A stretch of DNA of 64,000 nucleotides from Alternaria dauci (GCF_042100115.1 NC_091275.1:1-64000); one strand, 5' to 3'; shown: positions 30,341-42,008, numbered from the stretch's first letter. The notes: a model not told the origin generated them from the sequence alone. Made by a program: numbers and translations.

Positions 30341-30893
30341 GATATATCGTAATGTATAATACAACATACTATAGTACATATTACCAACTATTGTACCACC
30401 TATTGTACCTTACTATACTACATATTACAGCTTTATACACCCGTATAAGTTCTACATACAGTATATTATTACTTCTCCTCCAAAATCCTCTTCTGCCTTA
30501 ACTCCTCTTCTCCCCAACGTAGCCGCAACTCTCCAGAACCGCTTGAAGTTCAGGGCTTTACTTCCAACCCATCTATTGTCAAACATATACAGCTGCATAC
30601 GGTGAACTCAAGGTGTTTAGGAAACACACCTTTACCGCGATTTATTACAGTGTCTTTCAACAGTGTTGTGCTTGCGTCTTTTACCAGCACGTTTATTATT
30701 TTGATACAGTGTATTATCACTTTAAGAGGAATAGAGTAAGCGCATAAACTCTTACTCTACTACTTCTCTTCATTACTACGTACTGGCTTTCAAAGAACAA
30801 GAAGAGATCGATATTAGCCTAGTCCCACACTATCCTACTGGGAGGCTTGTCTTCCTTGATCTCCAAATCACCTCCAGCGTCTCTAGAACCTTT
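30341..30893. other. Non-coding stretch downstream of gene A, unit 2
   Basis: Counterpart of 3730-4282 with the same small hairpin. No gene is seen. Confidence 0.55.
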
Positions 30894-33800
30894 TCAATCG
30901 TACTGGTTCCAGTCGTGTGCTACGTTGCTGCACTGATCTCCACCGTGACCCTCATCATTGCCGGCGTGATCCTCATCATCGTCAGCGTGATCCTCACCCT
31001 CTGGCTTGTCCTTGGCTTCGTCTCCACCATCGTCGGCGTGATCCTCACCCTCTGGCTTGTCCTTGGCTTCGTCTCCACCATCGTCGGCATGATCCTCACC
31101 CTCTGGCTTGTCCTTGGCTTCGTCTCCACCATCGTCGGCGTGATCCTCACCCTCTGGCTTGTCCTTGGCTTCGTCTCCACCATCGTCGGCGTGATCCTCA
31201 CCCTCTGGCTTGTCCTTGGCGTCATCCCGATTCCAGTCATCTCCACCGGAATAGAAAGGAATCCCATCATCATTTGGCTTGTCCTTGGCGTCATCCCGAT
31301 TCCAGTCATCTCCACCGGAATAGAAAGGAACCCCATCATCATTTGGCTTGTCCTTGGCGTCATCCCGATTCCAGTCATCTCCACCGGAATAGAAAGGAAC
31401 CCCATCATCATTTGGCTTGTCCTTGGCGTCATCCCGATTCCAGTCATCTCCACCGGAATAGAAATCAATTCCATCACCGTCGACGGGGGAGGCTGTGGAA
31501 AATGTGGGGAGAGGTCCGTAGTTGGCATCGGGAAACATCTTTATGGGCTCTTCAGTGGCCTGAGAGCCCGCAGCGAAGGCCTCTATATGCTCGGCGACAT
31601 TGAACGGGGGGTTGAACTCGCACCAACCTTGAGCCAATTCTGGATCAACGTGCAATTGGATGGCGGATTTTCGGTCTAGGCACCATTTCCAAACCTTGTA
31701 GTAGGCGAGCTTGACGTACCGCTTGTCCTTGTCGGTCGCACCAGTGTATTCGGCGAGGACGCTCACAGGATTACCAACGATAACGAGGAGGGAACGCGCG
31801 CGTCCAACGGCTAGGAGCATTCGTGTGGTATGCTTGACGAAACCGAGGTCGCCAGCGTTGGTGGTGTCGAATACAATACCTTCCTTCTCGGCGCCCTGCA
31901 TTTTGTCGACTGTGAAGACTTCGACGTCTCGCAGCTGGACGCTAAGTTTGAACAGCTCCTCCTCGTCAACCTGATTGGCTAAGTGCTCCATGAATCTAGC
32001 CAATACGAAGCGGATAGCGGCAACTTGCGCTACATACGGGGTGATGATAGCGACCTGCTTACCAGAAAACCCGCCAGCGATCATCTTGCAGACGGCCCGG
32101 AGGGTATAGGGAATGAAGTCCTTGTTGTAGCGAGACTTGGTGGCACCGACGATGTCGTGGCTACCTTTGACGCTGACGAAGATGACGCGATGGCCGGAGG
32201 AAATGTTGAACTGCTCCATCGCGATCTCCATGGCGCGAATGTTTTCTTCCCGGTCATCTACCCCGGGGGCCACTTCCATACGGCCACGAGGAAGGATGTG
32301 GTTGGTGAGAGCGTTGATGTCGGAATTGAAGCGGTACTGTGTGTGCAGGTAAATAGTGGTACAGCCGCCTAGCATCGCACGATGGAAGAAAGGTAGGTCC
32401 TGCTGATCACTGAAGACGTGACGTTCCTCCGAACCACCGGCAGCAGAAGGCTTTGGCTGATGGATATCGCCGAAGAACAGGTGGGGTGTTATGGCCTTGC
32501 GCTCGACCATCAGCGGGCCCTCGTTATTATAGGCGTGCGTGTACACGAGAGGAGCGAGCGTGCTTGACTCGCTTGACTTGCCAGCCTCGTCGTGATGAAC
32601 GGCATACGGCTGCTCGAGCGTATGAGTACGCGGCTGCGAGATTACGTCGGAGGTCATGCCAATGGCTACGGCCAGTTGAGCGAGGTCCCTAATGATCTCG
32701 TTGGTGAGAGCAGTCAGTCGGCGCATGTCATCGGCGTCGAATTCTTGGCCTGAAGCATAGAGGTCGAGCTGAAAACGGAAATCGCGGTACTTTTTTGGTT
32801 GGGCGATTTCGTGTACCACTAACTCGTTCGTATCGGCATTACGCTCCGGCACTCCGGCGAGGCGCAGAACCCACGCACCCTCCGACAGCATTTCCAACTG
32901 AAGTCGCTTGTCGGTGAAAGACGACTTTGTCTCGGACGTCTCAAGAAGGATGCGGAATTGCGAGTCCACTGTCAGTGCGTCAAGGAACGCCATGGTCCGC
33001 CTGTCTTCACTGGACTTCTCCTGGTAAGCCGCTGCCTGCTCTTTCAGCTGGTCCTTGGTGAAGTGCTCTTCTTCGATGTATTCAAAGTAGGGCGGCTTCT
33101 CGTTCTTTAGCAGGACGTTGCGAGCAGCTTCGGACTCCTTGCGAACAACCGCTGTCTCCGTCTCTTTCATATGGCGTCGGATTACGATAGGGAAACGTGC
33201 CTGGATGCCAGCGGCCTTGAGCTCCTTCCGTCGCTCTAGGCAGGCCGTGTAGATCCTGAGCATAGCGTCGTCGAGCTGCTTGTTCAACGGCGACGTGACC
33301 CAGAAAGCAGCAAGGCGACCAAGGCCATGGATAACGCCAGTTTGTTGAGCCTCGTAGTGCGCAACAGCCAGAGCCTCGATGATGCGTGTCTTGCCAACGC
33401 CACCAGGACCTTGGATGAGCGCTACACCACCGGCAAGGGCGCGAAGCTTCTGCAAAACGTCGGGTTGGAGTGAGCGGTTCAGACGCTCCATGATGCTGTC
33501 CTTAGCACCGTTGTCTCCCAAATACGCGAACATGCCGGCGAAGTAGTCCACGATCTTGTCGTCTGGGAAGCGAAGGTAGGAGTTGTGGAGGATTTGAGTG
33601 ACATCGCTAAAGGCATCGCCGCCTCGGAAGTAATGGTTAAGGGCGTTGATCTGGCGCTTGATTCCCACGGTGGCAGGGTTCAAGCGAGCAAAGACGTAGA
33701 TGCCGCGAAGCTTACGCAATGCCTCTTCAGCTTCAGGCAAAGTACGATAGTTAAATGCACAGCTGTAGTGAACGCCCTCCTTGAACAGGGGCTGCTCGGC

Positions 33801-35300
33801 GAAGGATGCACCCAAGCGAGGGCGGTAGAGAAAGCCGCCTATGTAGCTAGCGGGCGTGATGCCTGCGGACGGTTTGATCTCAAATCGCCAGGTGTCCGCT
33901 TGCTCCTGGTAGGGACTGAACTGGATGTCCACGAAGGCGCCCTCGCGGTAGCTGGCGCCCTCTGGTACCCTGAGCTCGGCGTAGTATAACCGGTCACCGC
34001 CGCCGCGAACCTTCATAATCTTGGTGTCGGTGATCTCGAAACCCTTCTGCTTGGCGGCCTTGCGCAGTTCGTGGACAAGGTTCTGGTAGTGCACGGTGAC
34101 GTACTGTGTGTTGTTCTGGAATGCCCACTGGGGAGGGACCTTGAATCCTTTCGGCTGCTTGTCGACAGAGATCTCCATGCCAGTCTGAGGGTTGACACGA
34201 CAGTCCTTCCAGTAGAGCAGAATCGGGTCGTTCTTGTATTGAGCTTGCATCTCTTTGTACACGGTATCCATGCGCTCTTGTGCTGACTCTGTGGCGACCG
34301 TGAAGAAGTGCAGCACGGTGCCCTCGCCGCCATTCTCGAGGATATCGCGAGCACGATGGATGACTTCATCGAAGATCCCAAAGTTCTGGTGGGAGAAGAA
34401 CCCCAATCCGTAGAGGGGGCGGGAGTTCAGAGGTTGTCCGTCAGGTTGTTCGGTTTGGAGGTCGAAGCGGAAGTGTAGGAGCATCCCTAGTTCGCTGAGT
34501 GCAAGCTTACTAGCAGCTCGCTTAACATCTTCTTGGGAAACCCTTGAGGTGAAGAACTCATCGGTGATCTTCATGGGAAGTACAGTGCAGTTGACGATGT
34601 TGTGGGCTGTCAGGGTAATGGAGGCTGCCCGATGAGCGTGGCCACGGAGGGTGATACTAGCGTCGTCGCTCGGATAGGAAATATCCATCTCTACACTAAC
34701 GGAGGAGACATAGTGAGGGATCTTCCGAGTGAATAACTTTGTTGTGAAGCTAGGTTTATCCAGTGGTGGGGCCATGGTTTGGGCAGGAGGAAGCTCGTCT
34801 TTGCCATCCTTGGAGACGTCCTCCTTGGAGACGTCCTCCTTGGAGGCGTCCTCCTTAGGAGCACGAAACTTGCGGGTTTTGATCGGCTGGGGATAGAAGC
34901 AATCCGAGGCAACGTGGCCGAGACGGTTACAGCCGTTGCACCTAGGGCCCTGGTCTGCTGCTGGCTCACTAGGGCATTGCTTGGAGAGGTGCCCGTGACC
35001 ACCGCAGTTGAAGCACTCGTTCGTGGGACAGTCGCGGTAGACATGGCCAACCTCGCCGCAGTTGGAACACGCTTGCTGTTCGAGCTTCTTGGGGCAATCT
35101 TTGGCCCTGTGGCCTGGTTCTTTGCAGGTGAAGCAGGCGTGCTTCTCTCGGTCAGGGGCGTCGGGAAGGCCTCCGAGCTGGACAGAGTCTTTGCCGGGTG
35201 CCTCCAAGACAGCAATGCCCTGGTCGTAGACTTCTGTATCATGCGGCGCCGACGTCGGCCGGTCATTGACCATGTAGTGCATGACAGACTGGTCGGCCAT
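30894..35300 (-). CDS. Gene A, unit 2: zinc-knuckle SF1 helicase
   Basis: The 1468-residue product reads the same as in unit 1, with all four CCHC knuckles, the helicase motifs and the same number of acidic C-terminal repeats. The start is the ATG at 35300; the leader intron lies at 35351-35410. Such identity over 4.4 kb, next to a block showing RIP-like change, points to recent copying or gene conversion. Confidence 0.88.
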   Translation of the reverse strand: MADQSVMHYMVNDRPTSAPHDTEVYDQGIAVLEAPGKDSVQLGGLPDAPDREKHACFTCKEPGHRAKDCPKKLEQQACSNCGEVGHVYRDCPTNECFNCGGHGHLSKQCPSEPAADQGPRCNGCNRLGHVASDCFYPQPIKTRKFRAPKEDASKEDVSKEDVSKDGKDELPPAQTMAPPLDKPSFTTKLFTRKIPHYVSSVSVEMDISYPSDDASITLRGHAHRAASITLTAHNIVNCTVLPMKITDEFFTSRVSQEDVKRAASKLALSELGMLLHFRFDLQTEQPDGQPLNSRPLYGLGFFSHQNFGIFDEVIHRARDILENGGEGTVLHFFTVATESAQERMDTVYKEMQAQYKNDPILLYWKDCRVNPQTGMEISVDKQPKGFKVPPQWAFQNNTQYVTVHYQNLVHELRKAAKQKGFEITDTKIMKVRGGGDRLYYAELRVPEGASYREGAFVDIQFSPYQEQADTWRFEIKPSAGITPASYIGGFLYRPRLGASFAEQPLFKEGVHYSCAFNYRTLPEAEEALRKLRGIYVFARLNPATVGIKRQINALNHYFRGGDAFSDVTQILHNSYLRFPDDKIVDYFAGMFAYLGDNGAKDSIMERLNRSLQPDVLQKLRALAGGVALIQGPGGVGKTRIIEALAVAHYEAQQTGVIHGLGRLAAFWVTSPLNKQLDDAMLRIYTACLERRKELKAAGIQARFPIVIRRHMKETETAVVRKESEAARNVLLKNEKPPYFEYIEEEHFTKDQLKEQAAAYQEKSSEDRRTMAFLDALTVDSQFRILLETSETKSSFTDKRLQLEMLSEGAWVLRLAGVPERNADTNELVVHEIAQPKKYRDFRFQLDLYASGQEFDADDMRRLTALTNEIIRDLAQLAVAIGMTSDVISQPRTHTLEQPYAVHHDEAGKSSESSTLAPLVYTHAYNNEGPLMVERKAITPHLFFGDIHQPKPSAAGGSEERHVFSDQQDLPFFHRAMLGGCTTIYLHTQYRFNSDINALTNHILPRGRMEVAPGVDDREENIRAMEIAMEQFNISSGHRVIFVSVKGSHDIVGATKSRYNKDFIPYTLRAVCKMIAGGFSGKQVAIITPYVAQVAAIRFVLARFMEHLANQVDEEELFKLSVQLRDVEVFTVDKMQGAEKEGIVFDTTNAGDLGFVKHTTRMLLAVGRARSLLVIVGNPVSVLAEYTGATDKDKRYVKLAYYKVWKWCLDRKSAIQLHVDPELAQGWCEFNPPFNVAEHIEAFAAGSQATEEPIKMFPDANYGPLPTFSTASPVDGDGIDFYSGGDDWNRDDAKDKPNDDGVPFYSGGDDWNRDDAKDKPNDDGVPFYSGGDDWNRDDAKDKPNDDGIPFYSGGDDWNRDDAKDKPEGEDHADDGGDEAKDKPEGEDHADDGGDEAKDKPEGEDHADDGGDEAKDKPEGEDHADDGGDEAKDKPEGEDHADDDEDHAGNDEGHGGDQCSNVAHDWNQYD

Positions 35301-36410
35301 GCTGGACGATATGCAAAAACAGAGTTTCAACGGTAGGTGAGACTTTGTTTCTATACGGACAGCACATCGTTAGCAATCGATCAGCGGAACAGGAGGCCAC
35401 AACAACTTACCGACAAGGGTCAATGGGTAGGTAGAGATATCGACGTTGAGAGTGGTTTGCTTTCAAGAGAAGCAATTCGGGGAAGGTGTCAAGTAGTTGG
35501 TGTGGAGGAAAGTGTTATTTGTGCAGGACTAGGTAGCGCGAGCGCGAGAGACGCTAACGCCAAGCAAATTTTGCGTTGCTCACCTTGGGTTGTGCGTGAG
35601 GAAGCGAGGAGCAAGATAAAGACACGTGAAAAGAAGGATTGGATGGAGAACGATAGGGACGCGAAGAGGATATGGGGATCACCCGAGTTCTACAAGTTGG
35701 TACCAAGAGACAGAAGTGGACAGCCAGTCGACCTTTGGGCAATAGGAAGATAACTATCGGACCGGCCATACAAATAAGCGAGGACATGCCAAGGTGAATG
35801 GGAGATCTAGCGAGCGTCAAGGCCACAGCAATGCGCAGCGTGTAGCCGGCTACGTCTTGGCTCTCTCCTTCGCGACTACAGTTAGTCCTACGGCTGGGTG
35901 ATCCCCATATCTCTTTTCGCTTTCTTTTGTTTGGTTCTATCAACTTCTATGCTCGATTCAGTTCACGATGACGGCCAGAACTGCGTTTGGGTGATCCCCA
36001 TGTCTCTCCCTACTTTCCCTGCTCCTTGTCTCTCTTCTCCCTCTGCTCGCTTTCTATACACTCGGGTGATCCCCATATCTTTTATCAACTTTCTCTGTTT
36101 CGCGCGTACGCAACGTGAGCCCGCGTCAGAGTCTTGTGCGCTGTACCCGCAATGCTCAACAGTGAGCGCTCACGCCAGAACCGGGTGGCTATACTATGCC
36201 CTACTCCTGGTCATCGTTCTACTAGGCTCAGTACGGGCGACGAGGCTAAAATTACTGGGAGCTTCCCCTTTCACTTTTCACCGCTCTCCGGCTGTTTCCT
36301 CGCGCATGTTGCCACAACACGAACGTTGCGACGCTCGCCGCAACACCACCCACCCACCACGTACCGCAGCATCGTCAACCTGCATACACCTTCTACCACG
36401 GGTGACTAGG
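35301..36410. promoter_or_regulatory. Divergent promoter of genes A and B, unit 2
   Basis: All four copies of the GGGTGATCCCCAT motif are retained at the same spacing: inverted at 35669-35687 and direct from 35896, 35989 and 36064. Confidence 0.6.
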
Positions 36411-39400
36411 ATGGACGATAACACGCAGTCACCCGCCCATCCACCGGCAGGCGACCCCAGCTCCCTTAGCTACTCGGGGAACCAAACAGAGATCTTCCGC
36501 GGCTTCGGCATCGACGACGCCACCAGACAAAAGGAGATAGCCAGGACGATTGACAAGATTCTTGTGGACAACTACCCCGATGCACGCAATCGAGGTGCAG
36601 CAAAGCTCAGCGACACTGCCAATGAAGACCTGAACAAGAACCTACACGCCCTGGTCTGGAAGTCCGTACCCGACTTCCGCAACGAACCCAAGGCGTGGAG
36701 GACAATGGCGATTAGCAAGTTGATCACACATTCTCTCAATCGCCTGAGGAAGCGTAAAGCGGAAGGCGACCATGCTAAAGCCCCAACCCCCAACCCCTTG
36801 ACGGCAACCTCTACACTCCAAAAGCGCGAGTTATCGCCAGAATCAACGCACAACTCCAAAGACCACCCACCTAAGCGCTCTCGATCCAGAACCGTTCCTA
36901 CAGGATTCACGCCTACTCCGAACAACGACAAGCCTGCTAATCCTCCCATGCCAACCGCTTCAAATCTCGACACACAGGTACATATATGCGCCGTAAAGGA
37001 TGGAGAGATCAGCGAAGTAGTCAGCATGGTCGAATTCAGTGACATATGTTGGGAGGGCATCCCCAACTGGGAAAAACTACGCGACGAAGCTGAGCAATGC
37101 TACGAAACTGCGCAAGGCCTAGGACTCGATGGATTCGACTTCAAGGGCCGCTTGTTTATCGCTCCAAGAGCAAATCAGCATATCGGAATTGGAAGCCAAG
37201 GTGGATTCAACTTTGCTATGCGAGAAATCCCAGCTGGCACAGCCGTAGTGTTTGTCACGACGGTTAGATTGAACGTAACCGACACGCAAGTTGCCTCCTC
37301 CAAAGTCGTCCCGCCAGCAGAGGTGCAAGATGGTCAGCAACAAGATGCCACCCACATGCAAGTTGCCTCCTCCGAGCCCGCCCCGCCAGCAGAGGTGCAA
37401 GGTGACCAGCAACAAGATGCCACCCACATGCAAGTTGCCTCCTCCGAGCCCGCCCCGCCAGCAGAGGTGCAAGATGGTCAGCAACAAGATGCCACCCACA
37501 TGCAAGTTGCCTCCTCCGAGCCCGCCCCGCCAGCAGAGGTGCAAGGTGACCAGCAACAAGATGCCACCCACATGCAAGTTGCCTCCTCCGAGCCCGCCCC
37601 GCCAGCAGAGGTGCAAGATGGTCAGCAACAAGATGCCACCCACATGCAAGTTGCCTCCTCCGAGCCCGCCCCGCCAGCAGAGGTGCAAGGTGACCAGCAA
37701 CAAGATGCCACCCACATGCAAGTTGCCTCCTCCGAGCCCGCCCCGCCAGCAGAGGTGCAAGGTGACCAGCAACAAGATGCCACCCACATGCAAGTTGCCT
37801 CCTCCGAGCCCGCCCCGCCAGCAGAGGTGCAAGATGGTCAGCAACAAGATGCCACCCACATGCAAGTTGCCTCCTCCGAGCCCGCCCCGCCAGCAGAGGT
37901 GCAAGGTGACCAGCAACAAGATGCCACCCACATGCAAGTTGCCTCCTCCGAGCCCGCCCCGCCAGCAGAGGTGCAAGATGGTCAGCAACAAGATGCCACC
38001 CACATGCAAGTTGCCTCCTCCGAGCCCGCCCCGCCAGCAGAGGTGCAAGGTGACCAGCAACAAGATGCCACCCACATGCAAGTTGCCTCCTCCGAGCCCG
38101 CCCCGCCAGCAGAGGTGCAAGATGGTCAGCAACAAGATGCCACCCACATGCAAGTTGCCTCCTCCGAGCCCGCCCCGCCAGCAGAGGTGCAAGGTGACCA
38201 GCAACAAGATGCCACCCACATGCAAGTTGCCTCCTCCGAGCCCGCCCCGCCAGCAGAGGTGCAAGATGGTCAGCAACAAGATGCCACCCACATGCAAGTT
38301 GCCTCCTCCGAGCCCGCCCCGCCAGCAGAGGTGCAAGGTGACCAGCAACAAGATGCCACCCACATGCAAGTTGCCTCCTCCGAAGCCGTCCCACCGGAAA
38401 GTAAGGAGCTTACACCCAAGACACTCAAGGAGATACTAGATTTGGCGGCCAACATACATCCATTATCCTGGTCGAGGGAAGAATCCACACCTAGCAACAG
38501 CGCACACAAGCAGCATCCTGTAGGTCCGTTCTCGTCATACATGTCCAGGAATAACAGCATCGCCTTCCCCCGCACACTTCAACCCTCGTCGTTCACACCC
38601 GTGAATCTGCTACCGCTCGCCAGACCTGCCAAACCACCGTCCAGCGCACCTAAGTCCTTTCTCAAGTTTGTCGAGACCTTCCCTTCTAATAGCTACCACG
38701 GTAGCGGACTAGACGACCCAATACATATCAGCGACGATAGTGGTAGCAGCGATTCTAGTGACAGCGAGTCTAGTAACAACATGGACATTCTCGTAGACGA
38801 TGAAGAGGTGCTAGAAGAATGCATGTTAGACGAAGGCGAACCGGAACAACCCCCATTGAACGAACAAGCTAAGACCCAGGCAAACGCGCATTTCTCGAGC
38901 ACTATGAAGGTGAAGATGGATGGTATGTCTGCTTTTGCGCACGCGCAAAAGTCGAACATAGACTTGTGGGACTTAGCCGCGCAAACCTTCGGCCTTGCGC
39001 TCGACGACCTCAAAGGCGACCAGATCAACCTCGGAACTGGGGTCGGCTTAAACCCAGATTTCCACCCGCTACCCCATCAGTTGGTCGGCGCCAAGGATGG
39101 CTTGGATGTCCTCGCCGGCGACCGAGGAGCACTTGTCATCGCCGACGACATGGGCATGGGCAAGACGATCACCGATGTCCTCATATGGTATCTCAATTTT
39201 GCTAGATCGTACCAGCGCCTCGGCATCAGCGCGACGCCAGACTTCCCCTACACTGCTCTCAAATCGAACGGAGACGAGATAGAGACGCCGAATCTGTTTG
39301 GATGCACCTACTTTGTTGCGAGTGCAGCAGGCCTTGAAACATTGGTACAAGCATGGCGTATGATCATGGGTGGCAGCGCCCACTTGGCTCAAGGATCAGA

Positions 39401-41420
39401 GTACAAGCCACCGAAGCTGATAGTCTTGCACGGTACGGGCGAAGAGATTGTACAGCGTTATGGCGGTGCGAAGAACAGCATCTACTCTAGCATGACACCA
39501 AAAGAGTGGGATGAAGTCAACCGTCGCCCTAACTGGTTGAAATCACGATTGGCCTATGGGGAGTACAACAAGGTGTGGAAGTTGAACAACCCGACTAAGG
39601 AATGGGCAAACAGCGTCCCTGAGACATCGGACTTCAGACCTCAAAAGACGAGCGTTAGGTTCTTGATAGTCTCAACTCGCGAGTCTTGGAAGACGAAGAT
39701 CTTTGGCACGCTTGTCGATACCTCTGCGCCCCCTCAGTACAAGAGGCTAAAACAACAGTTAGAAAAGACCGACAAGAGGCATACTAAGAAGAGGGCGGCG
39801 TTGAGAGCACAGCTGAGCCTGTGCGCCAAGACGCATATGGACACTTCACGATTGCCTGCGCTTGATGGTCTCGGCCCTTGGCAGGCTCGTCGCATGCAAA
39901 TATGGACAGACGACAAAGGTGTGAGGGTCGAGGTGTGGTTGGTCACATTCGTTGGTTGCGCTGCAATAATCATGGTCGACGAGCTGCATACCGCCCCGGG
40001 TACAAAAACTCAAACCTACACCCACATCATCGACCCCATTTTGGACTACAGGCCCAATGATCATCGTACTGGTATAGTAGGTCAGACGGGCACAGCTCTC
40101 ACGAACGGGGTCGACCTGGTGTTAGGATTCGCCGACCACGTGATCCAGCGGTTAGTACAAAAGCAGTCCACCGATCCAGGCGCCAAAGCTTTAGCCAATT
40201 TGAAAGGGGTAGATTGTACTGCAGTGTGGAGAAAGCTCCTCAATAGCTACAAGAAGTATCACGACGGGATGCAGCGTTGTAAAACCGAGAAGGAAAAGAA
40301 CAAAGTACAGTCCGCGCTCGACAAGCAACTCCAGTCCGGCGAGATCAAGGACATGCTGAACAATTTTCGGGACATGGTTCGGTGGTGTTTCATAATGCGC
40401 GACACCGACAGTCTGGATCCCTGGCGCAAACCCCTCAACGTTGTCACAGCAAAGCTTACTGTCAACTTCACGTATCTGCAGCACGATGCGTGTTACTTCG
40501 CTAACGTGGAACAAGAAGAGTCTCGCGTGCTAGCCGCGGTCAAACAGCATTACGAGAAGGAAGTGGAGGCCTGGGAAGACCAAGGGGGAGAGAGCAGCAA
40601 GAAGTCCAAGCCCACCATGCCCCCAGGCGCAGTCGCAGACTCCGAGGCCTACCGCATTGCGCGACATGTCAGCATCTTTCCTAACCTTATGGCCGCAATC
40701 AACAATTGGGATGCCGACCAGCTTATCGGAGATCGGATCCTCGACCCTCACCGCAGTCTCAGTAATAACAACGAAAACCTCCGCACAGCTCTTGTGAACA
40801 GCGACACAATTCGACACTCATTCATCTGGGACATTGCATTGGAGGCTTGCAAGGGCTCAGCCAAGGTCGCATACATTCACAAGACGTTGGAAGAGCTACG
40901 CAACAAGAAGACGACCATTCCCCATCCCCGTCCTCGCGCACACCAAGGAGAAACCCTAGAGTACAGAGCCAAGTACGTCGTACTCGCGAGCTCGACATTG
41001 TCACGTGCTCTGATCTACGCTTACATCTGCCAAACGTTTGGAGAGAAACACGTTGTTCATGCCTACAACGCCGTGACACGGGACAAGGAAGTACCCAAGT
41101 GGAAGAAGGTCTGGGATGAGGGGGGCGGCAAGGTCGACGATGGCGTCTATATTCTCGTGGGTGCAACGGGCGCGATGTGTCAGTCAATATCGCTTACAGA
41201 GGGCAACATCTTGCATGGTCTTGAGCCTCAGAGTAACGCGCATATTGCTGAACAGGCTGCGAAACGCCAACATCGCATTAATACGAGGTTCGCCGAAGTC
41301 TTCGTTGAATGGCTGACAACTACTGCCCCTCAAGGATGCCGAGACACCATTGACATGAGGATAGTCAAGAACCTCCAAGCTAAAGGCTATTTTCAGAGCA
41401 CGATAAAGGCGCAAGACTGA
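36411..41420 (+). CDS. Gene B, unit 2: SNF2-family ATPase with expanded repeats
   Basis: The 1669-residue product equals that of unit 1 except that the 24-residue array has 15 copies rather than 6 (216 extra residues). All ATPase motifs are intact. The expansion lies in the disordered N-terminal third, so activity is probably not lost. Confidence 0.85.
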   Translation: MDDNTQSPAHPPAGDPSSLSYSGNQTEIFRGFGIDDATRQKEIARTIDKILVDNYPDARNRGAAKLSDTANEDLNKNLHALVWKSVPDFRNEPKAWRTMAISKLITHSLNRLRKRKAEGDHAKAPTPNPLTATSTLQKRELSPESTHNSKDHPPKRSRSRTVPTGFTPTPNNDKPANPPMPTASNLDTQVHICAVKDGEISEVVSMVEFSDICWEGIPNWEKLRDEAEQCYETAQGLGLDGFDFKGRLFIAPRANQHIGIGSQGGFNFAMREIPAGTAVVFVTTVRLNVTDTQVASSKVVPPAEVQDGQQQDATHMQVASSEPAPPAEVQGDQQQDATHMQVASSEPAPPAEVQDGQQQDATHMQVASSEPAPPAEVQGDQQQDATHMQVASSEPAPPAEVQDGQQQDATHMQVASSEPAPPAEVQGDQQQDATHMQVASSEPAPPAEVQGDQQQDATHMQVASSEPAPPAEVQDGQQQDATHMQVASSEPAPPAEVQGDQQQDATHMQVASSEPAPPAEVQDGQQQDATHMQVASSEPAPPAEVQGDQQQDATHMQVASSEPAPPAEVQDGQQQDATHMQVASSEPAPPAEVQGDQQQDATHMQVASSEPAPPAEVQDGQQQDATHMQVASSEPAPPAEVQGDQQQDATHMQVASSEAVPPESKELTPKTLKEILDLAANIHPLSWSREESTPSNSAHKQHPVGPFSSYMSRNNSIAFPRTLQPSSFTPVNLLPLARPAKPPSSAPKSFLKFVETFPSNSYHGSGLDDPIHISDDSGSSDSSDSESSNNMDILVDDEEVLEECMLDEGEPEQPPLNEQAKTQANAHFSSTMKVKMDGMSAFAHAQKSNIDLWDLAAQTFGLALDDLKGDQINLGTGVGLNPDFHPLPHQLVGAKDGLDVLAGDRGALVIADDMGMGKTITDVLIWYLNFARSYQRLGISATPDFPYTALKSNGDEIETPNLFGCTYFVASAAGLETLVQAWRMIMGGSAHLAQGSEYKPPKLIVLHGTGEEIVQRYGGAKNSIYSSMTPKEWDEVNRRPNWLKSRLAYGEYNKVWKLNNPTKEWANSVPETSDFRPQKTSVRFLIVSTRESWKTKIFGTLVDTSAPPQYKRLKQQLEKTDKRHTKKRAALRAQLSLCAKTHMDTSRLPALDGLGPWQARRMQIWTDDKGVRVEVWLVTFVGCAAIIMVDELHTAPGTKTQTYTHIIDPILDYRPNDHRTGIVGQTGTALTNGVDLVLGFADHVIQRLVQKQSTDPGAKALANLKGVDCTAVWRKLLNSYKKYHDGMQRCKTEKEKNKVQSALDKQLQSGEIKDMLNNFRDMVRWCFIMRDTDSLDPWRKPLNVVTAKLTVNFTYLQHDACYFANVEQEESRVLAAVKQHYEKEVEAWEDQGGESSKKSKPTMPPGAVADSEAYRIARHVSIFPNLMAAINNWDADQLIGDRILDPHRSLSNNNENLRTALVNSDTIRHSFIWDIALEACKGSAKVAYIHKTLEELRNKKTTIPHPRPRAHQGETLEYRAKYVVLASSTLSRALIYAYICQTFGEKHVVHAYNAVTRDKEVPKWKKVWDEGGGKVDDGVYILVGATGAMCQSISLTEGNILHGLEPQSNAHIAEQAAKRQHRINTRFAEVFVEWLTTTAPQGCRDTIDMRIVKNLQAKGYFQSTIKAQD
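37302..38381 (+). repeat. 72-bp minisatellite of gene B, unit 2, 15 units
   Basis: The QDG and QGD forms alternate except at units 6 and 7, where two QGD units are adjacent. The break falls exactly after six units, the array length of the other two copies. This is what an unequal exchange between a 6-unit array and another array would leave. Confidence 0.95.
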
Positions 41421-41736
41421 GATACTTTGAAGGAATGACTGCCCGGAAATCGCGGAGACATACTGTAACTTTCTCAAGTAGTCTGTAGTACAAAATCGAT
41501 CCCATGACTCAATACCGATATAGGCGCACCAGACTAACATAGAGTAACGCTGTACGTATTGCCTACTGCTGCCACTGTAGGAAGCCTAGAAAGTTGCCTC
41601 TGTTAGCAATAGCAAGTTACTGCTGTACCTAGGTAACGTTGTGAGTGGAAGCGCTGCTGTCAGCCTGACTTGCGGGCGCGTGGTCTTCCGAGTCAGGCCG
41701 AATGCAACCTACCACACTAAATACTACTCCATGCTT
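41421..41736. other. Intergenic region after gene B, unit 2
   Basis: Counterpart of 14162-14477. Nothing further is seen. Confidence 0.5.
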
Positions 41737-42008
41737 CGCAACCGCTTCGCAATGTGCCCTCGCTAGCAACCAACCGTTGCGGCAACTTGCGTCCCAAGCC
41801 ATATCGCAACCGCTTCGCAACGTGCCCTCGCTAGCAACCAACCGTTGCGGCAACTTGCGTCCCAAGCCATATCGCAACCGCTTCGCAACGTGCCCTCGCT
41901 AGCAACCAACCGTTGCGGCAACTTGCGTCCCAAGCCATATCGCAACCGCTTCGCAACGTGCCCTCGCTAGCAACCAACCGTTGCGGCAACTTGCTTCCCA
42001 AGCCATAT
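41737..42008. repeat. 68-bp tandem array, unit 2, 4 units
   Basis: Two units fewer than in unit 1 (exactly 136 bp). The first unit (CAATGTG) and last unit (GCTTCCC) variants are kept, so the loss was internal. Confidence 0.95.

Noticed and set aside
37119..38439. Open frames of about 380-416 residues on both strands through the gene B repeat
   Set aside because: They follow the 72-bp repeat, whose length keeps all frames open; they lengthen only with repeat number.
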